Assembly: GCF_028369295.1 (NCBI RefSeq)
Contig: NZ_JAQMYP010000012.1
Span: 62,001 to 126,000, forward strand
Reading direction: 5' to 3'
Origin: Streptomyces sp. HD
GTDB taxonomy: Bacteria > Actinomycetota > Actinomycetes > Streptomycetales > Streptomycetaceae
DNA: 64,000 nt
The notes below the pieces were generated by a model. The model searched no databases. It was not told the DNA's origin and saw only the letters and a program-made list of their open reading frames with translations. This document shows positions 32,888 through 41,192 of this stretch, piece after piece (within the stretch, counting starts at the first letter, position 1; each line of letters starts with the position of its first letter). The translations under genes and the position numbers were made by a program.

Positions 32888-33850
32888 ATGTTCGCCGTCT
32901 ATGCCGCCCGAATCGACCGCGACCAGCCGCTTTCCGGACTGGAGTTGGGGGAGCGGCCGGCCCCCGAGGTCCGTCCCGGCTGGAGTGCCGTCAACGTCAA
33001 GGCCGCCTCCCTCAACCATCACGACCTGTGGTCGCTGCGGGGCGTGGGCCTCGCGGAGGACAAGTTGCCGATGATCCTCGGATGTGACGCCGCCGGCGTC
33101 GACGAGGACGGCAACGAGGTCGTCCTGCATTCCGTGATCGGGCAGAGTGGGCACGGGGTGGGGCCCAAGGAGCCGCGCTCCATTCTGACCGAGCGGTATC
33201 AGGGCACGTTCGCCGAGCAGGTCGCCGTGCCGACCTGGAACATCCTGCCCAAGCCCAAGGAGCTCTCCTTCGAGGAGGCCGCCTGTCTGCCCACCGCGTG
33301 GCTGACGGCCTATCGGATGCTGTTCACCAATGCCGGGGTGCGGCCCGGTGACTCCGTGCTGGTGCAGGGGGCCGGCGGTGGGGTCGCCACGGCGGCCATC
33401 GTGCTGGGGAAGGCCGCCGGACTGCGTGTCTTCGCGACCAGCCGGGACGAGGCCAAGCGCAAGCGTGCCCTGGAGCTGGGGGCCGTGGAGGCGGTGGAGT
33501 CGGGGGCTCGGCTGCCGCAGCGGGTCGACGCCGTGATCGAGACCGTGGGTGCCGCCACCTGGTCGCACTCCGTCAAGTCGCTCAAGCCGGGCGGCACGCT
33601 GGTCATTTCCGGTGCCACCAGCGGTGACCGGCCCTCGCATGCCGAGCTCACCCGGATCTTCTTCCTGGAGCTGAAGATCGTCGGGTCGACGATGGGGACC
33701 AAGGACGAGCTGGAGGATCTGCTCTCCTTCTGTGCCGCCACCGGTGTGCGGCCCGTCATCGACGAGGTGCTTCCCATGGACCGGGCCCGGGAGGGCTTCG
33801 AGCGCATGGAGTCCGGGGAGCAGTTCGGGAAGATCGTGCTCACCAACTGA
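32888..33850 (+). CDS. Zinc-type alcohol dehydrogenase-like/quinone oxidoreductase-family protein
   Basis: The 320-residue MDR-superfamily protein has an N-terminal GroES-like domain (NHHDLWSLRGVGL, MILGCDAAGVDEDG) and a Rossmann NAD(P) domain at about 145-250 with VLVQGAGGGVATAAIVLGKA. The structural-zinc cysteine cluster of true zinc alcohol dehydrogenases is absent, so a zinc-free quinone-reductase-like enzyme is more likely. The substrate is unknown. The start (ATG 32888) is preceded by only a weak ribosome site. Confidence 0.92.
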   Translation: MFAVYAARIDRDQPLSGLELGERPAPEVRPGWSAVNVKAASLNHHDLWSLRGVGLAEDKLPMILGCDAAGVDEDGNEVVLHSVIGQSGHGVGPKEPRSILTERYQGTFAEQVAVPTWNILPKPKELSFEEAACLPTAWLTAYRMLFTNAGVRPGDSVLVQGAGGGVATAAIVLGKAAGLRVFATSRDEAKRKRALELGAVEAVESGARLPQRVDAVIETVGAATWSHSVKSLKPGGTLVISGATSGDRPSHAELTRIFFLELKIVGSTMGTKDELEDLLSFCAATGVRPVIDEVLPMDRAREGFERMESGEQFGKIVLTN

Positions 33851-33928
33851 CGGTTCTTTCGGTCGTCGGTACTTTCCGTACTTGTGGCGGGTCCGGGGTT
33901 TCGATACCTCGGGCCCGCCCTTCTGTTT

Positions 33929-33973
33929 GTCAATCAGGGTTGACGTCTACCCGTGTGTCAACTTACGTTGACA
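33929..33973. promoter_or_regulatory. Operator-like inverted repeats with GTCAA/TTGAC half-sites
   Basis: TGTCAAC-TTAC-GTTGACA (33956-33973) is a perfect 7+7 palindrome ending 2 bp before the HTH gene's ATG. GTCAA-N6-TTGAC (33929-33944) lies 12 bp upstream. The shared half-site suggests two binding sites for one regulator, most simply the HTH protein encoded immediately downstream (autoregulation). Its overlap with the start region would block initiation. Confidence 0.7.
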
Positions 33974-33975
33974 TC

Positions 33976-34185
33976 ATGACCGAAGCAACAGACCTTGCCG
34001 AGCGGGCTGGTGATCGCGATCCGCGGGTCGGGCTGCGGGCCGTTGCCGCGTTGCGCCGGCTGCTGGAGCAGTTGGAGGCGGTGCAGGTGCGCAGTGCGCG
34101 CAATCAGGGGTGGTCCTGGCAGGAGATCGCCGCGGAACTCGGGGTCAGCAGGCAGGCCGTGCACAAGAAGTACGGGAGGCGTTGA
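33976..34185 (+). CDS. Small helix-turn-helix DNA-binding protein
   Basis: The 69-residue protein has an N-terminal helix (GLRAVAALRRLLEQLEAVQV) followed by a compact HTH at residues about 45-66 (WSWQEIAAELGVSRQAVHKK). Such proteins regularly precede Clp-N-domain proteins in Streptomyces. Its stop overlaps the start of the next gene (TGATG), so the two are translationally coupled. Palindromes with TTGAC half-sites overlap the promoter. Confidence 0.88.
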   Translation: MTEATDLAERAGDRDPRVGLRAVAALRRLLEQLEAVQVRSARNQGWSWQEIAAELGVSRQAVHKKYGRR

Positions 34186-34748
34186 TGTTCGAGCGGTTCA
34201 CGAAGGATGCCCGTGCGGTGGTGACGGGTGCCGTCGAGCAGGCCGAGAGGGGTGGGGCGCAGACCGTCGATGCCGAGCACATGCTGTTGGCGCTGCTCGA
34301 TCGCGAGGGGAGCCGGGCCTCGTTCGCGCTCGGCGCGCTCGGGGGCGGGCAGTGGCTGGAGTCCGTGCGGAGTGCGTTGGGCGAGGCCCGGCGGCGCGGC
34401 GGGCTGTCGCAGGCCGAGGCCGATGCGTTGGCCGGGTTGGGGATCGATGTGGGGGAGATCGTCGCCCGGGTGGAGGAAGTGCACGGGGCCGGGGCTTTGT
34501 CCGGCGACGCCAAGGACAAGGGGTGGTGGTCGGGGCGGCGGTCGTTCGGCCGGGGTGCCAAGGACGTGCTGGAGCGGGCGTTGCGTATCGCCGTCGCCCG
34601 CCGGGACCGGCACATCGGCGACGAGCACATCCTGTTGGCCCTCGTCGGCCGTCCCGGTGTCGCGGCCGAGGTGCTTGCCGATCACGGCGTGACCCATGAG
34701 TCCGTCACTCGCGTGCTGTACGGCGGGGGAGAGGCCAAGGCCGGTTGA
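34185..34748 (+). CDS. Clp N-terminal-domain protein (ClpC/ClpA N-domain only)
   Basis: The 187-residue protein has two Clp_N repeats: MFERFTKDARAVVTGAVEQA with AEHMLLALLDREG, and RGAKDVLERALRIAVARRDR with DEHILLALVGRPG. There are no AAA ATPase modules, so it cannot unfold proteins itself. It may act as an adaptor, a substrate-binding factor or a decoy for ClpC. Coupling to the HTH regulator gene suggests stress-linked expression. Confidence 0.9.
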   Translation: MFERFTKDARAVVTGAVEQAERGGAQTVDAEHMLLALLDREGSRASFALGALGGGQWLESVRSALGEARRRGGLSQAEADALAGLGIDVGEIVARVEEVHGAGALSGDAKDKGWWSGRRSFGRGAKDVLERALRIAVARRDRHIGDEHILLALVGRPGVAAEVLADHGVTHESVTRVLYGGGEAKAG

Positions 34749-34968
34749 GGGCCTGGAGAGGGCCCTGGGGGCCTGGGCGGCCGGATACCGGGCGCCCAGG
34801 GCCGACCGGATACCGGGCGCAGGTGGGCTGGGCGCGGCGAGAAACTCCAGCGTTGGGTACTGGTGGGTGCGTTGACCGGCGTGCCGCCGGCCGTGCCGGG
34901 GGGGGCGTGCGTGCCGGGGCCTGGGCAGTGCGGGGGACGTCGTGGCCGTACTGCCCAGGGGGCCGGGG
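34749..34968. other. Convergent intergenic region with duplicated CCGGATACCGGGCGC
   Basis: The string CCGGATACCGGGCGC occurs twice about 30 bp apart between 34775 and 34825 (GGCCGGATACCGGGCGC and GACCGGATACCGGGCGC). The unit itself contains CCGG-ATA-CCGG. It may work as part of a terminator between the Clp-N and PadR genes. Confidence 0.45.
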
Positions 34969-36021
34969 TCACGCCTTCGGGGTGCGCAGTAGTGCTCCGA
35001 TGTGGGCCGCCGCTGTCGACAGGTGGCGTCGGGCGTCCAGGAGTTGGTCCGCTGTCACGCCGTGGTCCCTTGCCGCGTCGCGGATGTCGTCGCGGAAGCG
35101 GTCCAGCAGGCGGTCCAGGTCACGGGTCGGGTCGCCGGTGGGGGGCTCGTGGGCCCAGGTGGGTTCGTAGTCGGCGGGGAAGTCTTCGGGGGTGTCCGAG
35201 TAGTCGGGGTCGTGCTGCGGCGACTTGGGCGGGGTGCCCTGGCGGCCGAAGCCGAAGTCCCTGCCCAGCCCCTTCCCGTAGTCCTTGCCGAAGTCGCCGA
35301 ACTCCTTGGCCAGTTCCGTCAGGCCCTCCCGGACCCCCGTCGGCCAGTCGCCGCGGGCGAAGTGGTCCTGGACTTGGTCCTGGACCCGGCGGGCGATGCG
35401 CTGGACCTCCTCCTGGGCCTGGGCGCGGGCGCGGTCCTGGGCCTCCTTGGCCTGGCGGCGGGCGCGCTGCGCCTCCTCGCGGGCGCGGCGGCTCTCGTCC
35501 TTGGCGCGGCGGGCCTGCTCCTTCCACTCCTGCTTGGCGCGGCGCATCTCCTCCTTGGCGGCGCGCCACGCCTCCTTGTCGGTGTACTCCGAGAAGTCAC
35601 CGAAGGGTGTGTCCGCCTTGGCGCCGGTGCCCTTGCGGGCCTCGGACGCCGCCGCGCGCATCTCGCGCCGCAGATCGCCCGCCGCGCCGCGCACATCGGC
35701 CCGGATCTCGGCGGCGAGTTCGGCGACCGACTCCCTGATCTCCAGCTCCAGGTCGGCCAACTCGCCGCTGCGGTCGGCTAGTTCGGCGCGGCCGGCGTCC
35801 GTGATGGCGTACACCTTGCGGCCGCCCTCGGTGGTGTGGGTGACCAGGCCCTCGGCCTCCAGCTTGGCCAGGCGGGGGTAGACGGTGCCGGCCGACGGTG
35901 CGTACAGCCCCTGGAAGCGCTCTTCGAGGAGGCGGATCACCTCGTAGCCGTGGCGCGGGGCCTCGTCCAGCAGCTTCAGCAGATACAGACGGAGGCGGCC
36001 GTGGGCGAAGACGGGGGGCAT
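34969..36021 (-). CDS. PadR-family regulator with a long charged coiled-coil extension
   Basis: The N-terminal 100 residues are a PadR winged helix (LRLYLLKLLDEAPRHGYEVI, LYAPSAGTVYPRLAKLEAEG, GRKVYAITDAGRAEL). The usual PadR C-terminal dimerisation helix is followed by about 250 extra residues. Residues about 140-230 form a highly charged Arg/Glu/Ala helix (RRAKQEWKEQARRAKDES), predicted to be a long coiled coil. A Pro/Asp-rich linker and a helical end follow. It is encoded 1 bp downstream of a DUF4097 protein gene, so it probably regulates its own operon. The extension is unusual for PadR. Confidence 0.92.
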   Translation of the reverse strand: MPPVFAHGRLRLYLLKLLDEAPRHGYEVIRLLEERFQGLYAPSAGTVYPRLAKLEAEGLVTHTTEGGRKVYAITDAGRAELADRSGELADLELEIRESVAELAAEIRADVRGAAGDLRREMRAAASEARKGTGAKADTPFGDFSEYTDKEAWRAAKEEMRRAKQEWKEQARRAKDESRRAREEAQRARRQAKEAQDRARAQAQEEVQRIARRVQDQVQDHFARGDWPTGVREGLTELAKEFGDFGKDYGKGLGRDFGFGRQGTPPKSPQHDPDYSDTPEDFPADYEPTWAHEPPTGDPTRDLDRLLDRFRDDIRDAARDHGVTADQLLDARRHLSTAAAHIGALLRTPKA

Positions 36022-36022
36022 G

Positions 36023-37087
36023 TCAGAGCACCTTCTTGTCGGTCGTGCCGTCGGCCGGGGTGGCGGTGGAGGCGTCGGCGGCTTCGGCGGAGCCGTTGCC
36101 GTGGTCGTCGCTCGCCGTGTCGCCCTGGCCGGAGACGGAATTGTCCCCCGAGGTGTGGTGCGTGCCGGTCACCGGGGTGGCCGGTGAGTCCTTCGGTGAG
36201 GTGCCGGATGTCTCGCCCGGTCCGCCCTGGTCCTTGGCCGGTTCGGGCTCCTCCCAGGCCTCCGCCTCCCACGGCTCCTCCTCCTTGGGCGGGCGGCGCA
36301 GCAGGGCGATCGAGCCGGAGACCGTCGTCGCCCGGAGCTTGCCGGTGCCGGCACCCAGCCGGCCGGTGATCTTGTGGGCGCCCCACTGGCCGTGGACCCG
36401 GAGGTCCTCGAAGGCGTTGGAGATCGTGCCGCTCGCGGTGTTCGCCTCGACGTCGGCGTCCGCCGGGGCCGGCAGGCGGATGGCGATCTCGCCGGAGACG
36501 CTGGTCAGCCGGATGTCGGTCGGGCCGTCCGGGTCGAGGTCGACGATCATGGAGCCGCTCACGGAGTCGGCCTTCACGGACGAGCCGGAGCCCTCGACGA
36601 CCGTGAGATCGCCGGAGACCGAGTTGAAGCGGAGGTCGCCGGTGACGGACTGTGCCTCCAGATTCCCCGAGACGGTGTCGGCGCGCACCGGGCCGGACAG
36701 GCCGACCAGGGTCGTGTCGCCGGTGACGCCCTTGACGACCGACGGGCCCTGGATCCCGGAGACCACCGCCCCGGCGCCGACCACCCCCACCTCGACGCGG
36801 GTGTCGGCCGGCACCGCCAGGGAGACCACCGCGCTGCGCCGCCAGCCCTTGCGGTCGAGCCACTTGAGGAAGCCCTTCCAGGGCAGGTCGTCGTACGCCA
36901 CCGTCAGTGTGCCGCCCTGTTGGGTCACGATCAGGGGCGGGCCCTCGATCTCGGAGACCTCCAGGCGGGCGGAACCTTCTTCCGTCCCCACGACGTTCAC
37001 AGTGCCGTTGACGATGCGGACCTGGAGCTCGCTCACCGGCTCGTCGAAGGCGAGCTTCCTGGGCTCTGCTACGGACCACTCGGACAT
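36023..37087 (-). CDS. DUF4097-family beta-helix (adhesin-like) protein
   Basis: The 354-residue protein consists mainly of repeated short beta motifs typical of DUF4097 (VTGDTTLVGLSGPVRADTVS, GNLEAQSVTGDLRFNSVSGD, VSGSMIVDLDPDG), spanning about 100-260. An 80-residue acidic Ser/Thr/Pro-rich disordered tail follows. It has no signal peptide or transmembrane helix, so it is probably cytoplasmic or loosely surface-bound by an unknown route. It shares an operon with the PadR regulator. The role is unknown; relatives are often regulated by PadR-like or stress factors. Confidence 0.88.
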   Translation of the reverse strand: MSEWSVAEPRKLAFDEPVSELQVRIVNGTVNVVGTEEGSARLEVSEIEGPPLIVTQQGGTLTVAYDDLPWKGFLKWLDRKGWRRSAVVSLAVPADTRVEVGVVGAGAVVSGIQGPSVVKGVTGDTTLVGLSGPVRADTVSGNLEAQSVTGDLRFNSVSGDLTVVEGSGSSVKADSVSGSMIVDLDPDGPTDIRLTSVSGEIAIRLPAPADADVEANTASGTISNAFEDLRVHGQWGAHKITGRLGAGTGKLRATTVSGSIALLRRPPKEEEPWEAEAWEEPEPAKDQGGPGETSGTSPKDSPATPVTGTHHTSGDNSVSGQGDTASDDHGNGSAEAADASTATPADGTTDKKVL

Positions 37088-37147
37088 GGTGCGGACCTCC
37101 TGGGCGACCGGACACGGCCGCACGGGCCGGACCTGAACACGACACGC

Positions 37148-37182
37148 CATATCGCGTCTTCCGTAAAACACGATATATCGCG
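37148..37182. promoter_or_regulatory. Palindromic ATAT/CGCG sites, candidate PadR operator
   Basis: CGATATATCG (37171-37180) is a perfect 10-bp palindrome, and a related CATATCGCGT lies at about 37148-37157. Both sit 60-95 bp upstream of the DUF4097/PadR operon start in otherwise GC-rich DNA. The AT-rich core makes this the obvious promoter/operator region for self-repression by the PadR protein. Confidence 0.6.
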
Positions 37183-37256
37183 GGCACGGAAAGTCAAGCA
37201 CTCGTTCTGGTGATCACAAATCACCTGAGGTGGACAAAACGGCCTAGCGTGTTGGC

Positions 37257-38099
37257 ATGCCGACGGAAGAGTCCAGGACCGCCCGCCGGGACCGCCCCAC
37301 CCCGGGCGCCCTGCTGCTCTGCCGGGCCGAGCCCGAATCCGTCGCCGCCGCGGCCCAGCTGCTGCGCGAGCACATGCTCCTGGTGCCGGCCGGCGGGGAG
37401 TGGAGCGTGCTCGTGCCCGAGGGCCGGCCCTGGCAGGAGGGCGGCGAACCGGTCGACCGCGTCCTCACGGGCTGGGCCACCGCCCTCGCCGTCGGGGGCA
37501 CCTGGCCCGTGCTCGCCCTCTGGTGGGACGCCGACCGGGCCGGATTCACCCTCGCCTCCGGCTTCCGCCGCCCGGTCGGCTACATCTGGCTCACCAACGG
37601 CACCCCGGCCGGCGAGAACGAGGCGATGCACACCTTCGCCGGCCGGCTCGGCCTCGACCCCGTCCTGGACATGCAGTCCCTCGACACGCTGACCCGCCCC
37701 GACGGCGCGGCCGACGCGCGGGCACGCATGCGTGGCCTCGTCGCCGTCCTCACGCGCGCGGGTGTCGCCCTGCCGTCCGGCCTCACCCCCGGCGACAGCG
37801 CCGACCGCCTCCACGAGGCCGCCCGGCTCCAGCCGCACGTCCGGATCGAGTGGCCGGGCTGGCGCGAGGCCTTCCTCGCAGAACTCGACGCCGTGGAGGG
37901 CGGCCGCCTCGTCCCCTGGCTGCCCTGGGCGGGCGGCCCCAGGGCCAACGCCGTCGCCCTCGCCCAGGTGGCGGTCGGTCTGCCCCTCACGGTCTGGGGC
38001 CTGTGGCGCCGCAGCGGTGGCTGGACCGCCGCGGGCGCGGTGCTGCTGGCGAACGGCGCGCTGGGGCTGGCGTACGGCCTCACCCACGTACCCGACTGA
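37257..38099 (+). CDS. Hypothetical protein
   Basis: The 280-residue protein has an N-terminal globular part (ALLLCRAEPESVAAAAQLLREH, MLLVPAGGEWSVLVPEGRPW) with low-complexity start, and two hydrophobic segments near the C-terminus (NAVALAQVAVGLPLTVWGLW and AAGAVLLANGALGLAYGL), suggesting a membrane-anchored tail. It is not recognised as a named family. Codon use matches its neighbours. It is divergent from the DUF4097 operon, with 169 bp between starts. Confidence 0.85.
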   Translation: MPTEESRTARRDRPTPGALLLCRAEPESVAAAAQLLREHMLLVPAGGEWSVLVPEGRPWQEGGEPVDRVLTGWATALAVGGTWPVLALWWDADRAGFTLASGFRRPVGYIWLTNGTPAGENEAMHTFAGRLGLDPVLDMQSLDTLTRPDGAADARARMRGLVAVLTRAGVALPSGLTPGDSADRLHEAARLQPHVRIEWPGWREAFLAELDAVEGGRLVPWLPWAGGPRANAVALAQVAVGLPLTVWGLWRRSGGWTAAGAVLLANGALGLAYGLTHVPD

Positions 38100-38192
38100 C
38101 GGCCGGGGAAGCGCCGGGCCGGTGTCGGCCGGCGCGGCATACCCTGAGGGAGTAGGTCCCAGGGCTTGTCCCGTCAGTCTCAGGAGCAAGAG

Positions 38193-38372
38193 TTGTACTT
38201 CACCGACCGTGGCATCGAGGAACTGGAGAAGCGGCGCGGCGAGGAGGAGGTCACCTTCGAGTGGCTCGCCGAGCAGCTGCGCACGTTCGTCGACCTCAAC
38301 CCGGACTTCGAGGTACCGGTGGAGCGGCTGGCGACGTGGCTGGCCCGCCTGGACGACGAGGACGAGGACTAG
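38193..38372 (+). CDS. Small DUF6104-like protein
   Basis: The 59-residue protein begins (M)YFTDRGIEELEKRRGEEEV and ends LATWLARLDDEDED, an acidic helical protein conserved across Streptomyces; I recognise it as DUF6104-type from memory. The TTG at 38193 has AGGAG at ideal spacing, so it is preferred over the TTG at 38166. Function unknown. Confidence 0.85.
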   Translation: MYFTDRGIEELEKRRGEEEVTFEWLAEQLRTFVDLNPDFEVPVERLATWLARLDDEDED

Positions 38373-38610
38373 GGCCCGTCCGGCGGATCAGGCCGGCTAC
38401 AAGGAACCTTTGCGGACCGGCCGACCCGAGCGGGGTCTGGTGCGTGCAGCTGCAAGGTGGAGGAGGGCGGCGACGCGATGGGGGTCTCCGCGAGAGGTTG
38501 TTCGAGCGTGGGGGAGTCTGCAACCGACGACAACGCGGCCGGGGGTCCCCTCTGGGGGAGCGCGTGCCAGCCCCCGCGACGTCGGCATGATCCGCCGGAC
38601 AGTCCTAGGG
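38371..38610. repeat. MITE-like intergenic repeat with long imperfect terminal inverted ends
   Basis: The ends CTAGGGCCCGTCCGGCGGATCA (about 38370-38390) and TGATCCGCCGGACAGTCCTAG (38588-38608) are inverted copies. The 13-bp GTCCGGCGGATCA and its complement are perfect, about 197 bp apart, and CTAG is found at both outer edges. The interior shows no coding frame; it contains further GC-rich inverted stretches (for example GGGGGTCCCCTCTGGGGG). I recall similar sequences as dispersed repeats in Streptomyces intergenic regions. The gap 38373-38750 is otherwise without gene. Confidence 0.7.
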
Positions 38611-38750
38611 GGCTGCCGCTGGATCTCCGTGGCGTCGCGGCCCTCCCCGCATAGTCCTGCAACCAATCTGGGTATTAGCCTCGTCGCTGTTCAAGTGGGC
38701 GCCGCCCGAAGCCGGTTGGCCGGGCGGCCGGGCTCTGCGGGGGGATCGGG

Positions 38751-39107
38751 ATGAGTCACATCCAGGACATCGAGCTGCCGGGCGGCGCGGTGGTCACCGC
38801 ACGGATCGGCGCTGCCGACGCCTACGACGACCAGGAGGACGTCGGTTTCACCGAGGCCGCGACGGCGAAGGTCGAGCAGCTCCAGGAGCTGATCAGGGCC
38901 GTCGGCGGCAGCGTGCTCGACGCGGCCCGGGAGGTCAGGCCGGACGAGGCGTCCATCACCTTCGGCGTGGAACTGACCGCCAAGGAGGGCCTGGCGGTCG
39001 CCGTGCTCGCGCGCGGGGAGGCCAAGGCGTCCCTGGAGGTCACCCTCACCTGGCAGTTCGATCGCGGGAGCGCGGGGGAGGGCGACCGGAGAGCGGTCGG
39101 CGCATGA
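38751..39107 (+). CDS. Trypsin-co-occurring domain protein (CU044_2847 family)
   Basis: The 118-residue protein begins SHIQDIELPGGAVVTARIG and contains DEASITFGVELTAKEGLAVA, the beta-rich core of CU044_2847 family (Trypco1). Proteins of this family are nearly always encoded beside trypsin-like proteases of NTP-dependent conflict systems, as here. It may be an adaptor or sensor for the protease. Its stop overlaps the ATG of the protease gene (ATGA, 39104-39107), so the two are translationally coupled. It is the first gene of the seven-gene run. Confidence 0.92.
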   Translation: MSHIQDIELPGGAVVTARIGAADAYDDQEDVGFTEAATAKVEQLQELIRAVGGSVLDAAREVRPDEASITFGVELTAKEGLAVAVLARGEAKASLEVTLTWQFDRGSAGEGDRRAVGA

Positions 39108-41056
39108 GCGAGCACGACGACCGTCTCTTCGAACTGGTTCGGGCCGCCACCGTCCATCTGCTCCCCGCCGGCGGCAAGGACAGCCCCCTGTGGGGCAGCG
39201 GTTTCTTCGTCGCGCCCGGCTGGGTGCTGACCGCCGCCCATGTGCTGCGCCCGCACCTCGCGGCGGACCGCACGACCGTGTTCCGGGTGCGCGGCGAGGG
39301 CATCGACGCCGAGGCCCGTCTCGCCGAGTGGCTGATCACCGACCCGCGCAGCCCCAAGGTCCCGCTGGCCGAGGACCTGGCCCTGGTCCGGCTGACAGGC
39401 GAGCACCTCCACGAGTGCGTATGGCTCACCGACCGTGCCGCCCGCCACACCGGTGCACTGAAGGCCTGCGGCTACTACCCCGGCCCGCCCGAGGCCCACT
39501 TCCGCATCGTGGACGCCTGGATCAACGGCCACGAGGACACGTACGGCCTGATCATCAAGTCCGACATCGACATCCCGAGCGGGATGTCGGGCGGCCCGCT
39601 GCTCGACCCGGAGACGGGCGCCGTCGTCGGACTGATCAAGTCGCGGCGCAAGGACAAGGACGGCGGCAAGGCGGTGGCCGTCGCCGCGCTGCGCCGGTTC
39701 GGCGAGACCTACCGCACGGTCATGGCCGCCCACGACCGCTGGCACGGCGAGGAGCCGATGTCGGAGAGCGGGGACAACTGGATCGAGCTCCAGCGCGGGT
39801 CGGCCGACGGCCAGGGCGCGGTCTGGACGCCCCGCGACCGTCGCAAGGCGCTCGCCCTCCTCGCCGCGCTGCCGCCCCCGCCCGACGAGCCCACCGTCAA
39901 GGTCATCGCCAAGGTGGCGCGCAGCGGCAACCAGTGGCCCGGCGCCACACCCGAGCTGCGGACCTGGCGCGACGGCCACGGCCTGCTCTACGAGGGCACC
40001 GCACCGCTCGACCCGCTCACCTTCCTGCGCTACCTCAGGCTCGTCGAGGCCCACGCCCGCGCCCGCGACTCCGGCAGCCCCCTCCTCGCCGGGTGGATCG
40101 ACGAACGGCTGCGCCGCGACACCCGCCGCTACCTGCACGCCTACGCCCGCGACGTCAGCCTCCCCGGCGAACTCCGGCCACCCCCCGAGGCCGCCGGCCC
40201 GGAGCGCGTGGTGATCTCCTACCCCGGCCCCGGCGAGGGCCCCGTCGTGGCCCTGCTCCTGGACCCGGTGATCGGCGCGCAGCCCGTCCGGTTCTTCTGG
40301 CAGATCTGGTACGACGACGGCGACGGCCTGCCCGAGGTCCACGAGACCGACGCCTCCGTGCACGGATACCGGCCCGACGAACTCGTGCAGGCGCTGCGCG
40401 TCCCACTGGGCGGACTACTGGAGTCCAAGGACCGGGAGGGGCACCCCGTACCGCTCGAAGTCGCGCTGCCCGCCGAGTACTTCGACACCGCCGTGCACCG
40501 CTGGCGGTTCGCGGACATCGCCGCGCTGAACGACCCCGGGCACCTGGGCGCACGCCGCCGCCTCGTGCTACGCGCCCTTGAGCGCCGGGGAGAACCGGAC
40601 AACCTCTGGGCCGACCGCTGGCAGAGCATGACGGCCGGGCGGCGCTTCCAGGGCTGGCGCATCCCCCCGCCGGGCGTCGTCGACGCCACCGGCTACCGCA
40701 CCGCCGCACTCGACCGCATCCCCGTGATGTGCCGCCCCGCCGGACAGGGCACCGGGCGCGTCGCCATGAAGCACGCGCTGAGCGGCGGCCACTCCGTCGC
40801 GCTCTGGCACATCGGCCCGCACCCGGAGCGCGGCGCCTGCCTGCCCGAGTGCGACGCGCTGCACGCGCGCGTGGAGAAGTTCCTCGAAACGCTCGGCTCG
40901 CTGGCCGAACTCCCCGACCGGCTGCGGCACGTACGGCAGGACATCAGCGAACAACGCCCCGACAGCACCTGGGCCGAACCGCTCGCCCTGCTCTACGACG
41001 ATCCGCGCAGGCCTCTGCCGGGAGAGGAGAGCGAAACGGTGGACGCGCCGCTGTGA
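39104..41056 (+). CDS. Trypsin-like serine protease fused to VMAP-type module
   Basis: The 650-residue protein has an N-terminal trypsin-like domain (1-200) with a complete triad: His46 in LTAAHVLRPH, Asp91 in EDLALVRL, Ser162 in DIPSGMSGGPLLD. There is no signal peptide, so it acts in the cytoplasm. Residues about 220-330 form a helical adaptor (LLAALPPPPDEPTVKVIAKV), and the C-terminal 300 residues (YPGPGEGPVVALLLDPVIGA, WADRWQSM, YDDPRRPLPGE) resemble the vWA-MoxR-associated (VMAP) domain. Such proteins are the effector/adaptor of the MoxR-vWA ternary systems. The MoxR gene follows after 136 bp. Cleavage targets are unknown. Confidence 0.9.
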   Translation: MSEHDDRLFELVRAATVHLLPAGGKDSPLWGSGFFVAPGWVLTAAHVLRPHLAADRTTVFRVRGEGIDAEARLAEWLITDPRSPKVPLAEDLALVRLTGEHLHECVWLTDRAARHTGALKACGYYPGPPEAHFRIVDAWINGHEDTYGLIIKSDIDIPSGMSGGPLLDPETGAVVGLIKSRRKDKDGGKAVAVAALRRFGETYRTVMAAHDRWHGEEPMSESGDNWIELQRGSADGQGAVWTPRDRRKALALLAALPPPPDEPTVKVIAKVARSGNQWPGATPELRTWRDGHGLLYEGTAPLDPLTFLRYLRLVEAHARARDSGSPLLAGWIDERLRRDTRRYLHAYARDVSLPGELRPPPEAAGPERVVISYPGPGEGPVVALLLDPVIGAQPVRFFWQIWYDDGDGLPEVHETDASVHGYRPDELVQALRVPLGGLLESKDREGHPVPLEVALPAEYFDTAVHRWRFADIAALNDPGHLGARRRLVLRALERRGEPDNLWADRWQSMTAGRRFQGWRIPPPGVVDATGYRTAALDRIPVMCRPAGQGTGRVAMKHALSGGHSVALWHIGPHPERGACLPECDALHARVEKFLETLGSLAELPDRLRHVRQDISEQRPDSTWAEPLALLYDDPRRPLPGEESETVDAPL

Positions 41057-41192
41057 ACAACATCGACAACTGGCCGAAATCGCCGGTGTACCAAGGCAGT
41101 TCCGGGTATGTTCCCAGGGGCCCGTTGCGGGCGCACGACGCTCCCGTCGGCCAGGACGTGGACCACCACCGACCGTCGACGAGGAGCGCGCC

